A stretch of DNA of 64,000 nt from Chitinophaga parva (lineage in GTDB: Bacteria > Bacteroidota > Bacteroidia > Chitinophagales > Chitinophagaceae): assembly GCF_003071345.1 (NCBI RefSeq), contig NZ_QCYK01000001.1, forward strand, positions 310,001-374,000. The letters run 5' to 3'. The notes below the pieces were generated by a model, which was not told the origin of the DNA, did not search any database, and saw only the letters and a list, made by a program, of their open reading frames with translations. Made by a program: the position numbers and the translations under genes. Positions 9,261 through 18,067 of this stretch are shown here, one piece after another (the first letter of the stretch is position 1; each line of letters opens with the position of its first letter).

Positions 9261-11009
9261 ATGAAGCGATCAATTCAACGTATAGTCTTTACCGTTATAG
9301 CGGCAATGGCCGCATTGCCTGCATTTGCCCAGACAAACATCTTCCTGGTACAGGGCAACCGGGAGCGGGTGAATGTAACCACGCCCCGGCAATTCCTCTC
9401 GGGGCATGTGTGCCCCAGCTGCCGCCTGTGGCTCAATAATGATAGCATACACGTATATCCCACCGGCGCCTTTGCCACGGCCATGAACCTGAAGCAGGGG
9501 CAGAATGTGTATACCCTGCGCTGCACAGATACCCTGGGCAGGAGCGCATCCAGGACCATTTATTACTATTACACGCCCCTACCCCCGCCGGTGGCTACCG
9601 GCGCACTCCGCGTGGATTATATGGGCATCTCGCCTGCCGGCAATTTGTGGGTGAGCGAAGGGGATACCCTGCGCATCAGGGTAAAAGGCCTGCCGGGCTG
9701 CCAGGCCACCTGGATCAACGGGGAGCCGTTGCAGGAGCTCCCCGCCAGCCGTAGCGGGGGCATACCTGGCTACTATGAAGGCGCCTACATCATCCAGGCG
9801 GCAGACTCCTTCCTGAACAATAAACTGAAAGTAGTGCTCCGCGATCCACAGGGCAATACTGCCGTGCGGGAAAGCGCCTACCGTTACCGCTTCATGCGGG
9901 AGAAAAACCTGTACGGGCGCACCATTGACGATATGTGCTATCTCACTTCCGCGACGGACGGGGACCGGCTGGGGCCGGACCGGATGGGCTTCCTGGACCG
10001 GGATGTGCAGCTGCAGATCGTAGGCCGGGAGAATGACTATTACCGGGTAATGCTGGCCCCTGGCCAGTATGCCTTTATCCCCGAACCCCTTGTAGACACC
10101 CTGTCCCTCGCCGCTCCCACCCCCGTGAGCACCGTGCAGCAGCCGGTTACCTGGTCGGATGCGCAGTATGATTATGCCGCTATCCAGCTGGATGAAAAAC
10201 TGCCTTACACCAGCACCCAGCATGTGGGGCCGGGCCGCGTAGAGGTGGATGTATACAATACTTACCTGGCGCCAGGCACGGTATTCCACGACAGTACGGG
10301 CACCCAGGAGATCCGGCAGCCATTCCTGCAGCAGCCTTCGGCCAATGTGACCCGCATTTCCCTGCCCCTGGCCCATGCCCAGCCCTGGGGATACAAAATT
10401 TACTACGAGGATAACCGCCTCATTATCCGCGTGAAGCGCCAGCCCGCCGCATTAGATTTCTCCCACCTTACCATCGCCATTGATGCCGGTCACGGGGGCA
10501 GCAATCCCGGCTCCATGGGGCCTACCGGCAATTTTGAAAAGAACATCACCATTTTGCTGGCCCTGGGCCTGCAGGATACCCTGGCCCGGCGCGGGGCCAG
10601 CATTCTCATGACCCGCACCGGTGACCAGTCTGTGAATAACGATGACCGGGTGCTCAATTTCCGCAGCCGCAACCCCGACCTGCTGGTAAGCATCCACCTG
10701 AACTCCTCCGTTAACCCGGTGGACATAAAAGGCACCGCCACTTATTACAAGCAGCCCTTCTGCGAGCCGCTGGGAGCGGCCATTCATGGGCAACTGCTGC
10801 AACTGGGCCTGCGGGATTTCAAGAACAATGGCCGCTTTAATTTCGCACTGGTACAGCCTACGGAGTTTCCCAACATCCTGGTGGAAACCCTGTTTATCAG
10901 CAACCCGGACGATGAAACACTGGTCCTGGATCCCAGCTATCGCAAATTGCTGGTGGAGAAGCTGGTGCAGGGCCTGCAGGATTTCCTGGATGAGTGTGCC
11001 CGGCATTAA
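9261..11009 (+). CDS. N-acetylmuramoyl-L-alanine amidase (Amidase_3)
   Basis: A periplasmic amidase of about 582 residues that cleaves the lactyl amide bond between muramic acid and the stem peptide. The second ATG is chosen because MKRSIQRIVFTVIAAMAALP ending in AFAQ is a good signal peptide. Residues 20-390 are beta-rich and include an SH3-like stretch around DGDRLGPDRMGFLDRDV. The C-terminal catalytic domain has the zinc ligands in IAIDAGHGGSNPG, the Glu of NFEKN, the His of LVSIHLNS and the final VETLFISNPDDE. Length exceeds simple AmiC-type enzymes because of the large N-terminal region. No adjacent division gene is seen. Confidence 0.9.
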   Translation: MKRSIQRIVFTVIAAMAALPAFAQTNIFLVQGNRERVNVTTPRQFLSGHVCPSCRLWLNNDSIHVYPTGAFATAMNLKQGQNVYTLRCTDTLGRSASRTIYYYYTPLPPPVATGALRVDYMGISPAGNLWVSEGDTLRIRVKGLPGCQATWINGEPLQELPASRSGGIPGYYEGAYIIQAADSFLNNKLKVVLRDPQGNTAVRESAYRYRFMREKNLYGRTIDDMCYLTSATDGDRLGPDRMGFLDRDVQLQIVGRENDYYRVMLAPGQYAFIPEPLVDTLSLAAPTPVSTVQQPVTWSDAQYDYAAIQLDEKLPYTSTQHVGPGRVEVDVYNTYLAPGTVFHDSTGTQEIRQPFLQQPSANVTRISLPLAHAQPWGYKIYYEDNRLIIRVKRQPAALDFSHLTIAIDAGHGGSNPGSMGPTGNFEKNITILLALGLQDTLARRGASILMTRTGDQSVNNDDRVLNFRSRNPDLLVSIHLNSSVNPVDIKGTATYYKQPFCEPLGAAIHGQLLQLGLRDFKNNGRFNFALVQPTEFPNILVETLFISNPDDETLVLDPSYRKLLVEKLVQGLQDFLDECARH

Positions 11010-11200
11010 TATCCTTCCTGTTTTTTATCAGTTCATGTCCGCAGTAATCTTCCTATCTTACAAAACGTGGCCGGCACCGCTGTAAACTCGCGCTCAGGGC
11101 GGGCCACGGGCAGCCATTCCCATCCGGCACGTTATGCCGGATAACCAATAGTTATAGGCATTACTCTACCAAACCGGTGGGTTTTGTTTATATTTGCGTA

Positions 11201-11232
11201 TTGTGCATTATGAGGCGAATAGCCTAATTTTG
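11201..11232 (+). promoter_or_regulatory. Bacteroidota-type promoter before the AhpD-like gene
   Basis: TTG at 11201-11203 and TAATTTTG at 11225-11232, with 21 nt between, fit the phylum consensus. The start codon follows 35 nt later. A second -7-like TATATTTG is at 11189-11196 without a clear -33 element, and a small hairpin with arms ATCCGGCA and TGCCGGAT lies at 11122-11142. Confidence 0.55.
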
Positions 11233-11267
11233 CAACCCGGTCTACCGGACCGGCAAATTGAAATCAC

Positions 11268-11612
11268 ATGGCCGACCAGATCAAGGAATTTAACGACTAC
11301 CGGGAAAAGATGAATGAGGTGATCCTCGGTAAGCAGAACAAGGTGATCAACCGCCTGTTTAACCTGGATACAAATACCTACATGGAAGGTGCGCTGAGCA
11401 CCAGGGTGAAAGAGATGTTAGGCCTGGTCTCGAGCATGGTGCTGCGTTGCGATGACTGCATCAAATATCACCTGGGTAAATGCTACGAACAGGGTATTAC
11501 CACGGAAGAAATGTATGAGATCTTTGCCGTAGCCAATATCGTAGGCGGCACCATCGTGATCCCTCATACCCGCCGCGCTGCCGAATACTGGGAAGCGCTG
11601 CTGGCACAATAA
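11268..11612 (+). CDS. carboxymuconolactone decarboxylase / AhpD-like protein
   Basis: A 114-residue all-helical protein of the CMD superfamily. The motif RCDDCIKYHLGKC supplies the CxxC pair and nearby His that in AhpD form the redox and proton-relay site, so a thiol peroxidase or disulfide reductase role is more likely than decarboxylation. The rest (EEMYEIFAVANIVGG and the TRRAAEYWEALL tail) matches the family, and the length fits one domain. It lies 48 nt before korB on the same strand and may be co-transcribed, which would put a thiol-redox helper next to an oxygen-sensitive Fe-S enzyme; this link is inference. Confidence 0.88.
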   Translation: MADQIKEFNDYREKMNEVILGKQNKVINRLFNLDTNTYMEGALSTRVKEMLGLVSSMVLRCDDCIKYHLGKCYEQGITTEEMYEIFAVANIVGGTIVIPHTRRAAEYWEALLAQ

Positions 11613-11660
11613 ACAAGAACCAATCGAACTATTTTCAACAGACCACCAATCGTTTAATAA

Positions 11661-12698
11661 ATGTCAACAGCTACTATCGCTCCGCAGACATTAACGGCCA
11701 AGGACTTTGCAACAGACCAGGAAGTACGCTGGTGCCCCGGCTGCGGTGATTACTCTATACTAAAACAGGTACAGACCATTATGCCCGGGCTGGGCATTCC
11801 CCGCGAAAATATTGTCATCGTATCAGGTATCGGCTGCTCTTCGCGCTTTCCCTATTACATGAACACTTATGGCATGCACTCCATTCATGGCCGTGCCACC
11901 GCTATTGCCTCCGGCCTCAAGGCTACCCGCCCCGAACTGAGCGTGTGGATCGTGACCGGCGATGGCGACGGGCTGTCCATCGGTGGTAACCACACCATCC
12001 ACCTGCTGCGCCGCAACTTTGACGTGAATGTGATGCTCTTCAATAACCAGATCTACGGGCTTACCAAAGGCCAGTACTCACCCACTTCTGAAGAGAACAA
12101 GGTAACCAAATCCACGCCCATGGGCAGCATTGACCACCCGTTCAATCCCCTGGCCCTGGCCCTGGGTGCAGACGCTACCTTCATTGCCCGCAGCATGGAC
12201 CGCGATCCCAAGCACCTGCAGGAAATGCTGAAACGCAGCCACGCCCATAAAGGCGCCTCCCTGCTGGAAATTTACCAGAACTGCAACATCTTCAATGATG
12301 GCGCTTTTGAAATATTCACCGAAAAAGGCAGCAAGGCGGAAGAAACCCTGTTTGTAGAACAAGGCAAGCCTATGATCTTTGGCGCCAACAAAGACAAAGG
12401 CATCCGCTTCAACGGCCTCCGCCCCGAAGTAGTAAGCCTGGCAGACGGCCAGTACACGGCAGACGACCTGTGGATCCACGACGAGGCAGACTTCTACAAG
12501 GCACAGGTACTGGTGCGTTTGTTTGACGATCCCCGCGTGATCGGCCACTTCCCCCGTCCCTTCGGCGTGTTCTATGCCACACAACGTGCCTGCTACGAAG
12601 ACAGCCTCCAGCTCCAACTGGACGATGCCATTGCCCGCCGCGGCAACGGTGACCTGGACAAGCTGCTGGCTGGTAATGAGACCTGGGAAATTAAGTAG
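11661..12698 (+). CDS. korB: 2-oxoacid:ferredoxin oxidoreductase, beta subunit
   Basis: The 345-residue thiamine-diphosphate subunit of a 2-oxoglutarate- or 2-oxoacid:ferredoxin oxidoreductase. WCPGCGDYSIL near residue 27 supplies Fe-S cluster cysteines, and the later GIGCSSRFPYY gives another. The TPP and metal site is VTGDGDGLSIGG followed about 30 residues on by the NNQIYG segment. The enzyme makes acyl-CoA, CO2 and reduced ferredoxin from a 2-oxoacid in the cytosol. The alpha/gamma subunit, which normally lies directly upstream, is absent: an AhpD-like gene is there instead. The alpha gene must be elsewhere in the genome. Confidence 0.92.
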   Translation: MSTATIAPQTLTAKDFATDQEVRWCPGCGDYSILKQVQTIMPGLGIPRENIVIVSGIGCSSRFPYYMNTYGMHSIHGRATAIASGLKATRPELSVWIVTGDGDGLSIGGNHTIHLLRRNFDVNVMLFNNQIYGLTKGQYSPTSEENKVTKSTPMGSIDHPFNPLALALGADATFIARSMDRDPKHLQEMLKRSHAHKGASLLEIYQNCNIFNDGAFEIFTEKGSKAEETLFVEQGKPMIFGANKDKGIRFNGLRPEVVSLADGQYTADDLWIHDEADFYKAQVLVRLFDDPRVIGHFPRPFGVFYATQRACYEDSLQLQLDDAIARRGNGDLDKLLAGNETWEIK

Positions 12699-12828
12699 CC
12701 GGTTAAAGGTTAATAGTTAATGGTTAGCAAAGGTTATCCTTGCCAATAATTAGCCCATAAAAAAAGTCGTCGCTTCTTACCGGAGCGACGACTTTTTTTA
12801 TAGCGGAACTAACCTTTAATCCTAATGC
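12699..12828. repeat. heptamer repeat arms flanking the korB/lysE terminator
   Basis: The left arm 12701-12728 is four tandem copies of a 7-nt unit close to GGTTAAT, beginning two bases after the korB stop. The right arm 12808-12828 reads in reverse complement as three related heptamers ending in GGTTAGT and includes the lysE stop codon. A bidirectional terminator sits between the arms. Confidence 0.65.
12761..12800. terminator. bidirectional terminator between korB and lysE
   Basis: Arms GTCGTCGCT and AGCGACGAC, extended by A-T pairs, with A-run on one side and T-run on the other, lie between two convergent genes. Confidence 0.9.
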
Positions 12829-13460
12829 CCTGTCATCTGCACATCAAAGATCACCTTGTACAGCAGCACCATACCAAATACGATCATGCTGATGCCGGCA
12901 ATTTTATTCAACAACTCTACGGTTTTAAGGGTGAGTTTATGACGGATCTTATCCGCCACTACTACTTTGAGCACATCCGTGGCCAATACAAAAGCCAGGC
13001 ATACGCCAAACATAATGATGCGGTGGGAACGGGAAGTAGCGCCGGCGCCTACGCACACGGTGAGCCAGAAGATGATCACGCCGGGATTGAGCGCATTCAT
13101 TAAAAAGCCGGTGAGCCAGATGCCTGCATAGTGGTGGGTTTTAAAGGTCTCGGGCTTTTCATCACCGGTGCTGATCTTTACTTTTTTAAACAACAGCCCG
13201 TATACTCCCATGGCAATGAGCAAGCCCCCGCCACCAATGCCGATATAATCCTGGTAAGCCTCCAGGTTATCAATAAAAGAGGAGGCCAGGTTGCCTACCA
13301 GTACGTATAAAATATCGCAGAAGGAAACACCAAGCACAAAAGCGATACCGGCCTTGAAACCATTATTGATGCTATGTTTGATGATGGCAAAGATGACCGG
13401 GCCCACAGAAACGGCCAATGACAACCCCAGTGCCAAACCTGCTAAAATCGCTGCTATCAT
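12822..13460 (-). CDS. LysE family transporter
   Basis: A 212-residue inner-membrane exporter with about six hydrophobic segments. The start AGLALGLSLAVSVGPVIFAI with its Gly-Pro, the FVLGVSFCDILYVLVG second helix and GFLMNALNPGVIIFWL in the fourth helix are typical of LysE/RhtB amino-acid exporters. The substrate is unknown; relatives move basic or neutral amino acids out of the cell. It converges with korB. Its final codons lie within the repeat arm at 12808-12828. Confidence 0.9.
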   Translation of the reverse strand: MIAAILAGLALGLSLAVSVGPVIFAIIKHSINNGFKAGIAFVLGVSFCDILYVLVGNLASSFIDNLEAYQDYIGIGGGGLLIAMGVYGLLFKKVKISTGDEKPETFKTHHYAGIWLTGFLMNALNPGVIIFWLTVCVGAGATSRSHRIIMFGVCLAFVLATDVLKVVVADKIRHKLTLKTVELLNKIAGISMIVFGMVLLYKVIFDVQMTGH

Positions 13461-13502
13461 GCTCTTATTCCAAAAATTAAAGGGTGGTTGGTCCTGTAAA
13501 AG

Positions 13503-13537
13503 AAAAAGGGTAACCCGGTTAAAGTTACCCTTTTTTT
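13503..13537 (-). terminator. terminator of the GH3-like gene
   Basis: Arms AAAAAGGGTAAC and GTTACCCTTTTT around a 9-nt loop, with T-run on the minus strand, 22 nt after the GH3-like stop codon. Confidence 0.88.
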
Positions 13538-13559
13538 ATAAAGTTGAAAATGTGATTCC

Positions 13560-15101
13560 TTATTGCTTCACGATCTTACCAGCCACAAAGCGCTCCCAGT
13601 CTTTCAGCTTATCGCCCTTCATTACACGGGGAAACTTGTTCATCGCGCCTTCCTTTCCTTTGTTGCGCAGGTATTCAATGAACACGTCGTTGGGCATCAC
13701 CTCCACAAACACCTGTTTCAGTGCAGAGGTTCTTTCTACGGCGTAGTCATCATTTACTTCGCACAAGGTCTGGTCTATGATCTCGCGGATCTTTACCGGG
13801 TCTGCATTGACATCATCGGTGCCAATGTACCAGCGATGCGCAAAGAGGTTCTCATACGGAAAGCCTGCCACGGTAAATTCTTTCACAGTAATGCCCAGTT
13901 TCTTCTGTACCGTGTCTATGGCCTTGTTCATATTGTCTATGCTCATATGCTCACCACAGAGGCTGAGGAACTGTTTGGTGCGGCCCACGATCATGATCTC
14001 ATGTTCCTTTACCGATGTAAATTTCACCACATCGCCTATGATGTAGCGCCAGGCGCCGGCACAGGTGCTCAGCATCACGGCGTATTCCACATCTTCCACC
14101 ACTTCGTGGATCATATAAGCCTTGGGGTTGGGCCTGATATCACCTTCCGCGTCAAAGTTCTCTTCATTGAAGGGGACAAATTCAAAGAAGATACCGGCGT
14201 TCAGCACCAGCTTGATGCCCTTTACACCCGGGCGGGCCTGGAAGCCAAAGCTGCCTTCAGAAGCCATGTAGGTTTCAATGAAGGTAATGGGCTTGCCCAG
14301 TACACGCTGGAAACTTTCACGGTAAGGCTCAAAAGATACCCCACCGTGGATGTATACGGCCAGGTTAGGCCATATTTCGTGGATATTTTTAACACCGTGG
14401 TATTTCACAATTTCTTCCAGTACGATCTGCACCCAGGCCGGCACGCCGCACACGGTGCCTACGTCCCACTGCGGGGCTTTGCGCACAATGAGCTTAATAC
14501 GTTGCTCCCAGTTGTTCTTCTTGGCGATCTTATTGCCCGGCTTGTAAAAGCGGCGGAACCAGCGGGGAATGTTCTTCGCCTGGATGCCGCTCATATCACC
14601 TTCATAATAATCGCCCTGGTCATACAGGGAGGTGCTGCCCCCCAGCATGAGGATCCCCTTTTCAAAAGAGCGGGGCGGTATGTTGAAGTTAGCCATGGAA
14701 TACAACTGCTTCACCCCCACTTTCTTCACCGTCTTGAGCATGTCGCGCGTAACGGGGATGTGCTTGCTGGCAGATTCCGAGGTACCGGAGCTGAGGGCAA
14801 AATATTTCACCTTACCGGGCCAGGCCACATCGGGCTGGCCGTCCAGGCATTTATGCCACCACTCCTGGTGCATCTTGTTATAATTGTGTACGGGTACGCG
14901 TTCTTTATACAGGTTGATGAACTGCGGGCTGGCGAGAATTTCTTCGAAACCATAATGCTGCCCAAACTGAGTATCCTGGGCCTTAAACAATAATCTGTGC
15001 AGTACCTGCAACTGGTACTGGCGAGGTGTAACGCCTAATTTGAAAGAAAACTTTTTCCTGATGCGCAGGGATCTTGATATAAGATTACCGATGATGGCCA
15101 T
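13560..15101 (-). CDS. GH3 auxin-responsive-promoter family protein (acyl-adenylate ligase)
   Basis: A 513-residue protein of the GH3 family, which belongs to the ANL adenylating enzymes; plant members link amino acids to jasmonate or auxin. Motifs visible are the phosphate-binding FALSSGTSESASKHIPVT near residue 105, the YMASEGSFGFQ block near residue 285 and the C-terminal IIGDVVKFTS and GRTKQFLSLCGEH segments that bind ATP. Bacterial GH3 proteins are common in Bacteroidota and their substrates are unknown. No partner thioesterase or carrier protein is adjacent. It has its own promoter and terminator, so it appears monocistronic. Confidence 0.9.
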   Translation of the reverse strand: MAIIGNLISRSLRIRKKFSFKLGVTPRQYQLQVLHRLLFKAQDTQFGQHYGFEEILASPQFINLYKERVPVHNYNKMHQEWWHKCLDGQPDVAWPGKVKYFALSSGTSESASKHIPVTRDMLKTVKKVGVKQLYSMANFNIPPRSFEKGILMLGGSTSLYDQGDYYEGDMSGIQAKNIPRWFRRFYKPGNKIAKKNNWEQRIKLIVRKAPQWDVGTVCGVPAWVQIVLEEIVKYHGVKNIHEIWPNLAVYIHGGVSFEPYRESFQRVLGKPITFIETYMASEGSFGFQARPGVKGIKLVLNAGIFFEFVPFNEENFDAEGDIRPNPKAYMIHEVVEDVEYAVMLSTCAGAWRYIIGDVVKFTSVKEHEIMIVGRTKQFLSLCGEHMSIDNMNKAIDTVQKKLGITVKEFTVAGFPYENLFAHRWYIGTDDVNADPVKIREIIDQTLCEVNDDYAVERTSALKQVFVEVMPNDVFIEYLRNKGKEGAMNKFPRVMKGDKLKDWERFVAGKIVKQ

Positions 15102-15125
15102 TAAAAATTCCTCTAAGTTTTGCTA

Positions 15126-15157
15126 CAAAAGTACGTAGTATCCGGCATATACCTGCA
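15126..15157 (-). promoter_or_regulatory. promoter of the GH3-like gene
   Basis: Read on the minus strand: TTG (15157-15155), 21 nt, then TACTTTTG (15133-15126), 24 nt before the ATG. This is a good match to the Bacteroidota -33/-7 pattern. Confidence 0.6.
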
Positions 15158-15284
15158 AGCACAGCCAACACACGTTAAAAATATGAAAAAGGCGTTATAT
15201 ATTCCAGTTTAAAGTAATGTTAATATGACAGCCCCCGGAGAATCCGGAATTGGGCATTTAAAATTTACCATCGATCTTTGCGGC

Positions 15285-16055
15285 ATGCTAAAAGAAACCT
15301 TACTGAAGGCCGCCCGCGTCGGTGGCCAGGTTATACTGGACTATTTCAACGGCTCCTTTGAGATCAGCAGCAAAAGCTCGGCCAACGACCTGGTAACGGC
15401 GGCCGACAAAGCCGCGGAAACCGCCATCATAGCGGTGATCCGGGATGCCTTCCCCGACCATTACATCCTCAGCGAAGAAGCCGGCACACTGGACACGGCC
15501 TCTAATACCCGCTGGATCATAGACCCGATAGACGGTACGGTAAACTTTGCCAACGGCATTCCCATCTGCGCTGTAAGCATAGGCGTGGAGGTGAACGGGG
15601 TCATGCAGCTGGGCGTGGTGTACAACCCTGTCATGAATGAATTTTTCTTTGCCGAAAAAGGCAAAGGCGCTACGCTCAATGATAAACCCATTCAGGTATC
15701 TGCCAAAGACGACCTGGAACGCTCCTTCCTGGTGACCGGCTTCCCTTACCATTGGGAAGATATGCCCAATGACCCGATGGTGGTCTTTGGCCGCTTCATC
15801 AAAAAAGGGATACCGGTAAGACGCCTGGGCTCTGCCGCCATAGACCTCTGCTGGGTGGCCGCAGGCCGCTTTGACGGTTTCTATGAGCACAGCCTCAATG
15901 CCTGGGACTCCGCAGCCGGCTACCTCATTGTAGAGGAAGCTGGTGGCACCGTTACTGATTTCAACGGCCAGCCCTACTCTCCCTACCAGCCCCGCATCCT
16001 GGCTACTAATGGCAAGATCCACCAGGCACTGCTGGATGTAGTGAATGGGAAATAA
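15285..16055 (+). CDS. inositol monophosphatase family protein
   Basis: A 256-residue Mg-dependent phosphatase of the IMPase/CysQ family. LSEEAG and WIIDPIDGTVNFANGIP supply the Glu and Asp metal ligands, and NAWDSAAGYLIVEEAGG is the second signature. The ATG at 15285 (MLKETLLKAARVGG) is preferred over the upstream ATG at 15225 because it matches the family's first helix. Members hydrolyse myo-inositol-1-phosphate, 3'-phosphoadenosine phosphate or sugar phosphates; I cannot say which. ThiL follows on the same strand after a gap of about 100 nt that holds a repeat array. Confidence 0.92.
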   Translation: MLKETLLKAARVGGQVILDYFNGSFEISSKSSANDLVTAADKAAETAIIAVIRDAFPDHYILSEEAGTLDTASNTRWIIDPIDGTVNFANGIPICAVSIGVEVNGVMQLGVVYNPVMNEFFFAEKGKGATLNDKPIQVSAKDDLERSFLVTGFPYHWEDMPNDPMVVFGRFIKKGIPVRRLGSAAIDLCWVAAGRFDGFYEHSLNAWDSAAGYLIVEEAGGTVTDFNGQPYSPYQPRILATNGKIHQALLDVVNGK

Positions 16056-16117
16056 AATTGTATCAAGTCCCCGATCTCAGATCCTGGATATCAGTATATA
16101 TATATTTTTAAACGCAT

Positions 16118-16150
16118 GGTACCTAAGACATAAGACTTAGGGCCTTGGAC
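16118..16150 (+). repeat. heptamer repeat array before thiL
   Basis: Tandem 7-nt units ACCTAAG, ACATAAG and ACTTAGG, followed by GCCTTGG, lie immediately upstream of thiL. The unit is the same as in the arrays near 41040 and 61840. The bases 16060-16096 to the left carry only a weak opposing arm. Confidence 0.6.
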
Positions 16151-16157
16151 AAATTTT

Positions 16158-17189
16158 ATGGAAGAAAGAACAGAAGTCAGCACGCTCGGGGAATTTGGCC
16201 TGATCGATTACCTGACCCGCAATATTGAATTACAGCAAGCCAGCACCATTGTGGGTGTGGGCGATGATGGCGCTGTGATAGATCATTTTGGTAAACAGAC
16301 CGTGATCTCCACAGACCTGCTGGTGGAAGGCATTCACTTTGACCTGGCCTATGTACCCCTGAAGCACCTGGGCTATAAATCCGTGGTGGTGAATGTGTCC
16401 GACATTTATGCCATGAACGCCACGCCCACCCAGATCACCATGAGCCTGGCTTTCAGCAACCGCTTTTCCGTGGAAGCGCTGAACGAGTTTTATGAAGGCG
16501 TGTACCTGGCCTGTGAAAGATATGGGGTAGACCTCATTGGGGGCGACACCTCCGCCACCCAGAAAGGCCTGGTGATCAGCGTTACCGCCATTGGCGAAGT
16601 AACGCCCGGCAACTTTGTAAAACGCTCCACCGCACAGAAAGGCGACATTCTCTGCGTAACCGGCGACCTGGGCGCGGCCTACCTGGGCCTCACCCTGCTG
16701 GAAAGGGAAAAGAAAATATACCTGGAAAGCCCCGGCGTGCAGCCCGACCTGGAAAACCGCACTTACATCCTGGGCCGGCAATTAAAGCCCGAGGCCCGCA
16801 AGGACATCATTGAATACTTTGCCGAACAGGGCATCACGCCCACTTCCATGATGGACGTGAGCGATGGCCTCAGCTCCGAGATCCTGCACATCTGCAAGCA
16901 AAGCAACCTGGGCGTAGTGCTCTATGAAGACAAAATTCCCATTCACGATGAAACCCGTGAAGTGGCCATGAAATTTGGTCTCGACCCCACGGCGGCGGCC
17001 CTGAGCGGCGGGGAAGATTATGAACTGCTCTTCACCCTGCGCCAGGAAGATTATGAAAAGATCACGCTGAATGAGAACATAAGCCCCATAGGCTACATGA
17101 CGGAAAACAGCGAGGGCGCCCACATTCTTACCAAAGGGGGCAACAAGTTTAAGCTGGTGGCCCAGGGCTGGAACGCCTTTGAACAATAG
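16158..17189 (+). CDS. thiL: thiamine-monophosphate kinase
   Basis: A 343-residue ATP-dependent kinase making thiamine pyrophosphate from thiamine monophosphate, the last step of the pathway. It shows the PurM/ThiL fold: GVGDDGAVID near residue 34 and STDLLVEGIHFD near residue 52 bind Mg and nucleotide, then LIGGDTSATQKG, VTGDLGAAYLG, MMDVSDGLSSEI and SGGEDYELLF. The protein opens with STLGEFGLIDYL, a common ThiL N terminus. No other thiamine genes are near. A long hairpin terminator follows. Confidence 0.95.
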   Translation: MEERTEVSTLGEFGLIDYLTRNIELQQASTIVGVGDDGAVIDHFGKQTVISTDLLVEGIHFDLAYVPLKHLGYKSVVVNVSDIYAMNATPTQITMSLAFSNRFSVEALNEFYEGVYLACERYGVDLIGGDTSATQKGLVISVTAIGEVTPGNFVKRSTAQKGDILCVTGDLGAAYLGLTLLEREKKIYLESPGVQPDLENRTYILGRQLKPEARKDIIEYFAEQGITPTSMMDVSDGLSSEILHICKQSNLGVVLYEDKIPIHDETREVAMKFGLDPTAAALSGGEDYELLFTLRQEDYEKITLNENISPIGYMTENSEGAHILTKGGNKFKLVAQGWNAFEQ

Positions 17190-17211
17190 TATCAGTTAAG
17201 AACTTTTTATT

Positions 17212-17265
17212 GCGCAACACCTTGCCGGATGGTTTCACCCCATCCGCCAAGGTGTTGCGCTTTTT
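17212..17265 (+). terminator. terminator of thiL
   Basis: A long hairpin: arms of about 21 nt starting GCGCAACACCTTG and ending CAAGGTGTTGCGC, one internal mismatch, 7-nt loop, then a T-run. Confidence 0.93.
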
Positions 17266-17294
17266 ATGGCAGTCATCATTTATACAAGACCTAT

Positions 17295-18014
17295 ATGTAC
17301 GGAAAGCGAATGCTACTGGCGCTGGCTTTATGCAGCATCACCATCATCACCCGCGCGCAAAGCGTGCAGCACAATTACCAGCAGTGGTACACTTATTTTG
17401 GCAACATGAAATTTGCTCCCCACTGGGCTATTCATTTTGACGCGCAGGCCCGCATCCGCAACGGCTTTTCAGACAAGGGCCAGTTCCTCCTCCGCCCGGG
17501 CATCCAGTATGTACAGAACAGTAAGATCAATTACACCCTGGGCTACGCCTACGCACCTACGTACAATGATGCCACAGGCCGCTGGTTCCCCGAGCACCGC
17601 ATCTTTGAACAGTTCATTTACCGCGACCAGGAAAAACATTTCGATATGCACCACCGCATACGCCTGGAGCAGCGCTGGGTGGGGCAAAAGAATGTGCATG
17701 GCGATATTGCCAGCTGGAAATATGGCAACCGTTTCCGCTACTTTAACCGCACATACCTGCCCCTGGCCCTCAAGCCGGAAAAAGGCAGTTACTACCTGGC
17801 CCTGCAAAATGAGATCTTTATCAACCTCTGGGGCAATGCCATCAACCCGAAAGTATTTGACCAGAACCGCTTCCTGGTAGCCCCCGGCTACATGACGGCG
17901 GCGGGCGTACGCCTGGAGGCCGGGTATATGAATCAATTCATCCAGGCGCCCACCGGTGCCAAAACGATGAACCACATTCTGCACCTCTCCGTGCTGCATA
18001 GTTTTGCCTTGTAA
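17295..18014 (+). CDS. DUF2490 domain protein, outer-membrane beta-barrel-like
   Basis: A 239-residue secreted protein. The ATG at 17295 is chosen because MYGKRMLLALALCSITIITR followed by AQ is a signal peptide; the reading frame is open further upstream but without such a start. The mature part has alternating strands typical of DUF2490: QWYTYFGNMKFAPHWAIHFDAQ, FLLRPGIQYVQN, YTLGYAYAPT, HRIRLEQRWVG, FRYFNRTYLPL and a final YMNQFIQAPTGAKTMNH. Ending in hydrophobic residues (LSVLHSFAL) also suits a barrel. Function is unknown. Confidence 0.8.
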   Translation: MYGKRMLLALALCSITIITRAQSVQHNYQQWYTYFGNMKFAPHWAIHFDAQARIRNGFSDKGQFLLRPGIQYVQNSKINYTLGYAYAPTYNDATGRWFPEHRIFEQFIYRDQEKHFDMHHRIRLEQRWVGQKNVHGDIASWKYGNRFRYFNRTYLPLALKPEKGSYYLALQNEIFINLWGNAINPKVFDQNRFLVAPGYMTAAGVRLEAGYMNQFIQAPTGAKTMNHILHLSVLHSFAL

Positions 18015-18023
18015 ATCAATGCC

Positions 18024-18058
18024 TGAGCCGATTAAATTCCTTAATCGGCTCATTTTTT
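18024..18058 (+). terminator. palindrome 1: terminator of the DUF2490 gene, also a Fic operator candidate
   Basis: TGAGCCGATTAA, 5-nt loop, TTAATCGGCTCA, then TTTTTTAT. It has the form of an intrinsic terminator yet its arms are identical to the palindrome and half-site that follow at 18068 and 18112. Confidence 0.8.
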
Positions 18059-18067
18059 ATCATTTTT

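Noticed and set aside
13563..14993. A 476-codon open frame opposite the GH3-like gene
   Set aside because: Antisense shadow of a well-conserved protein.
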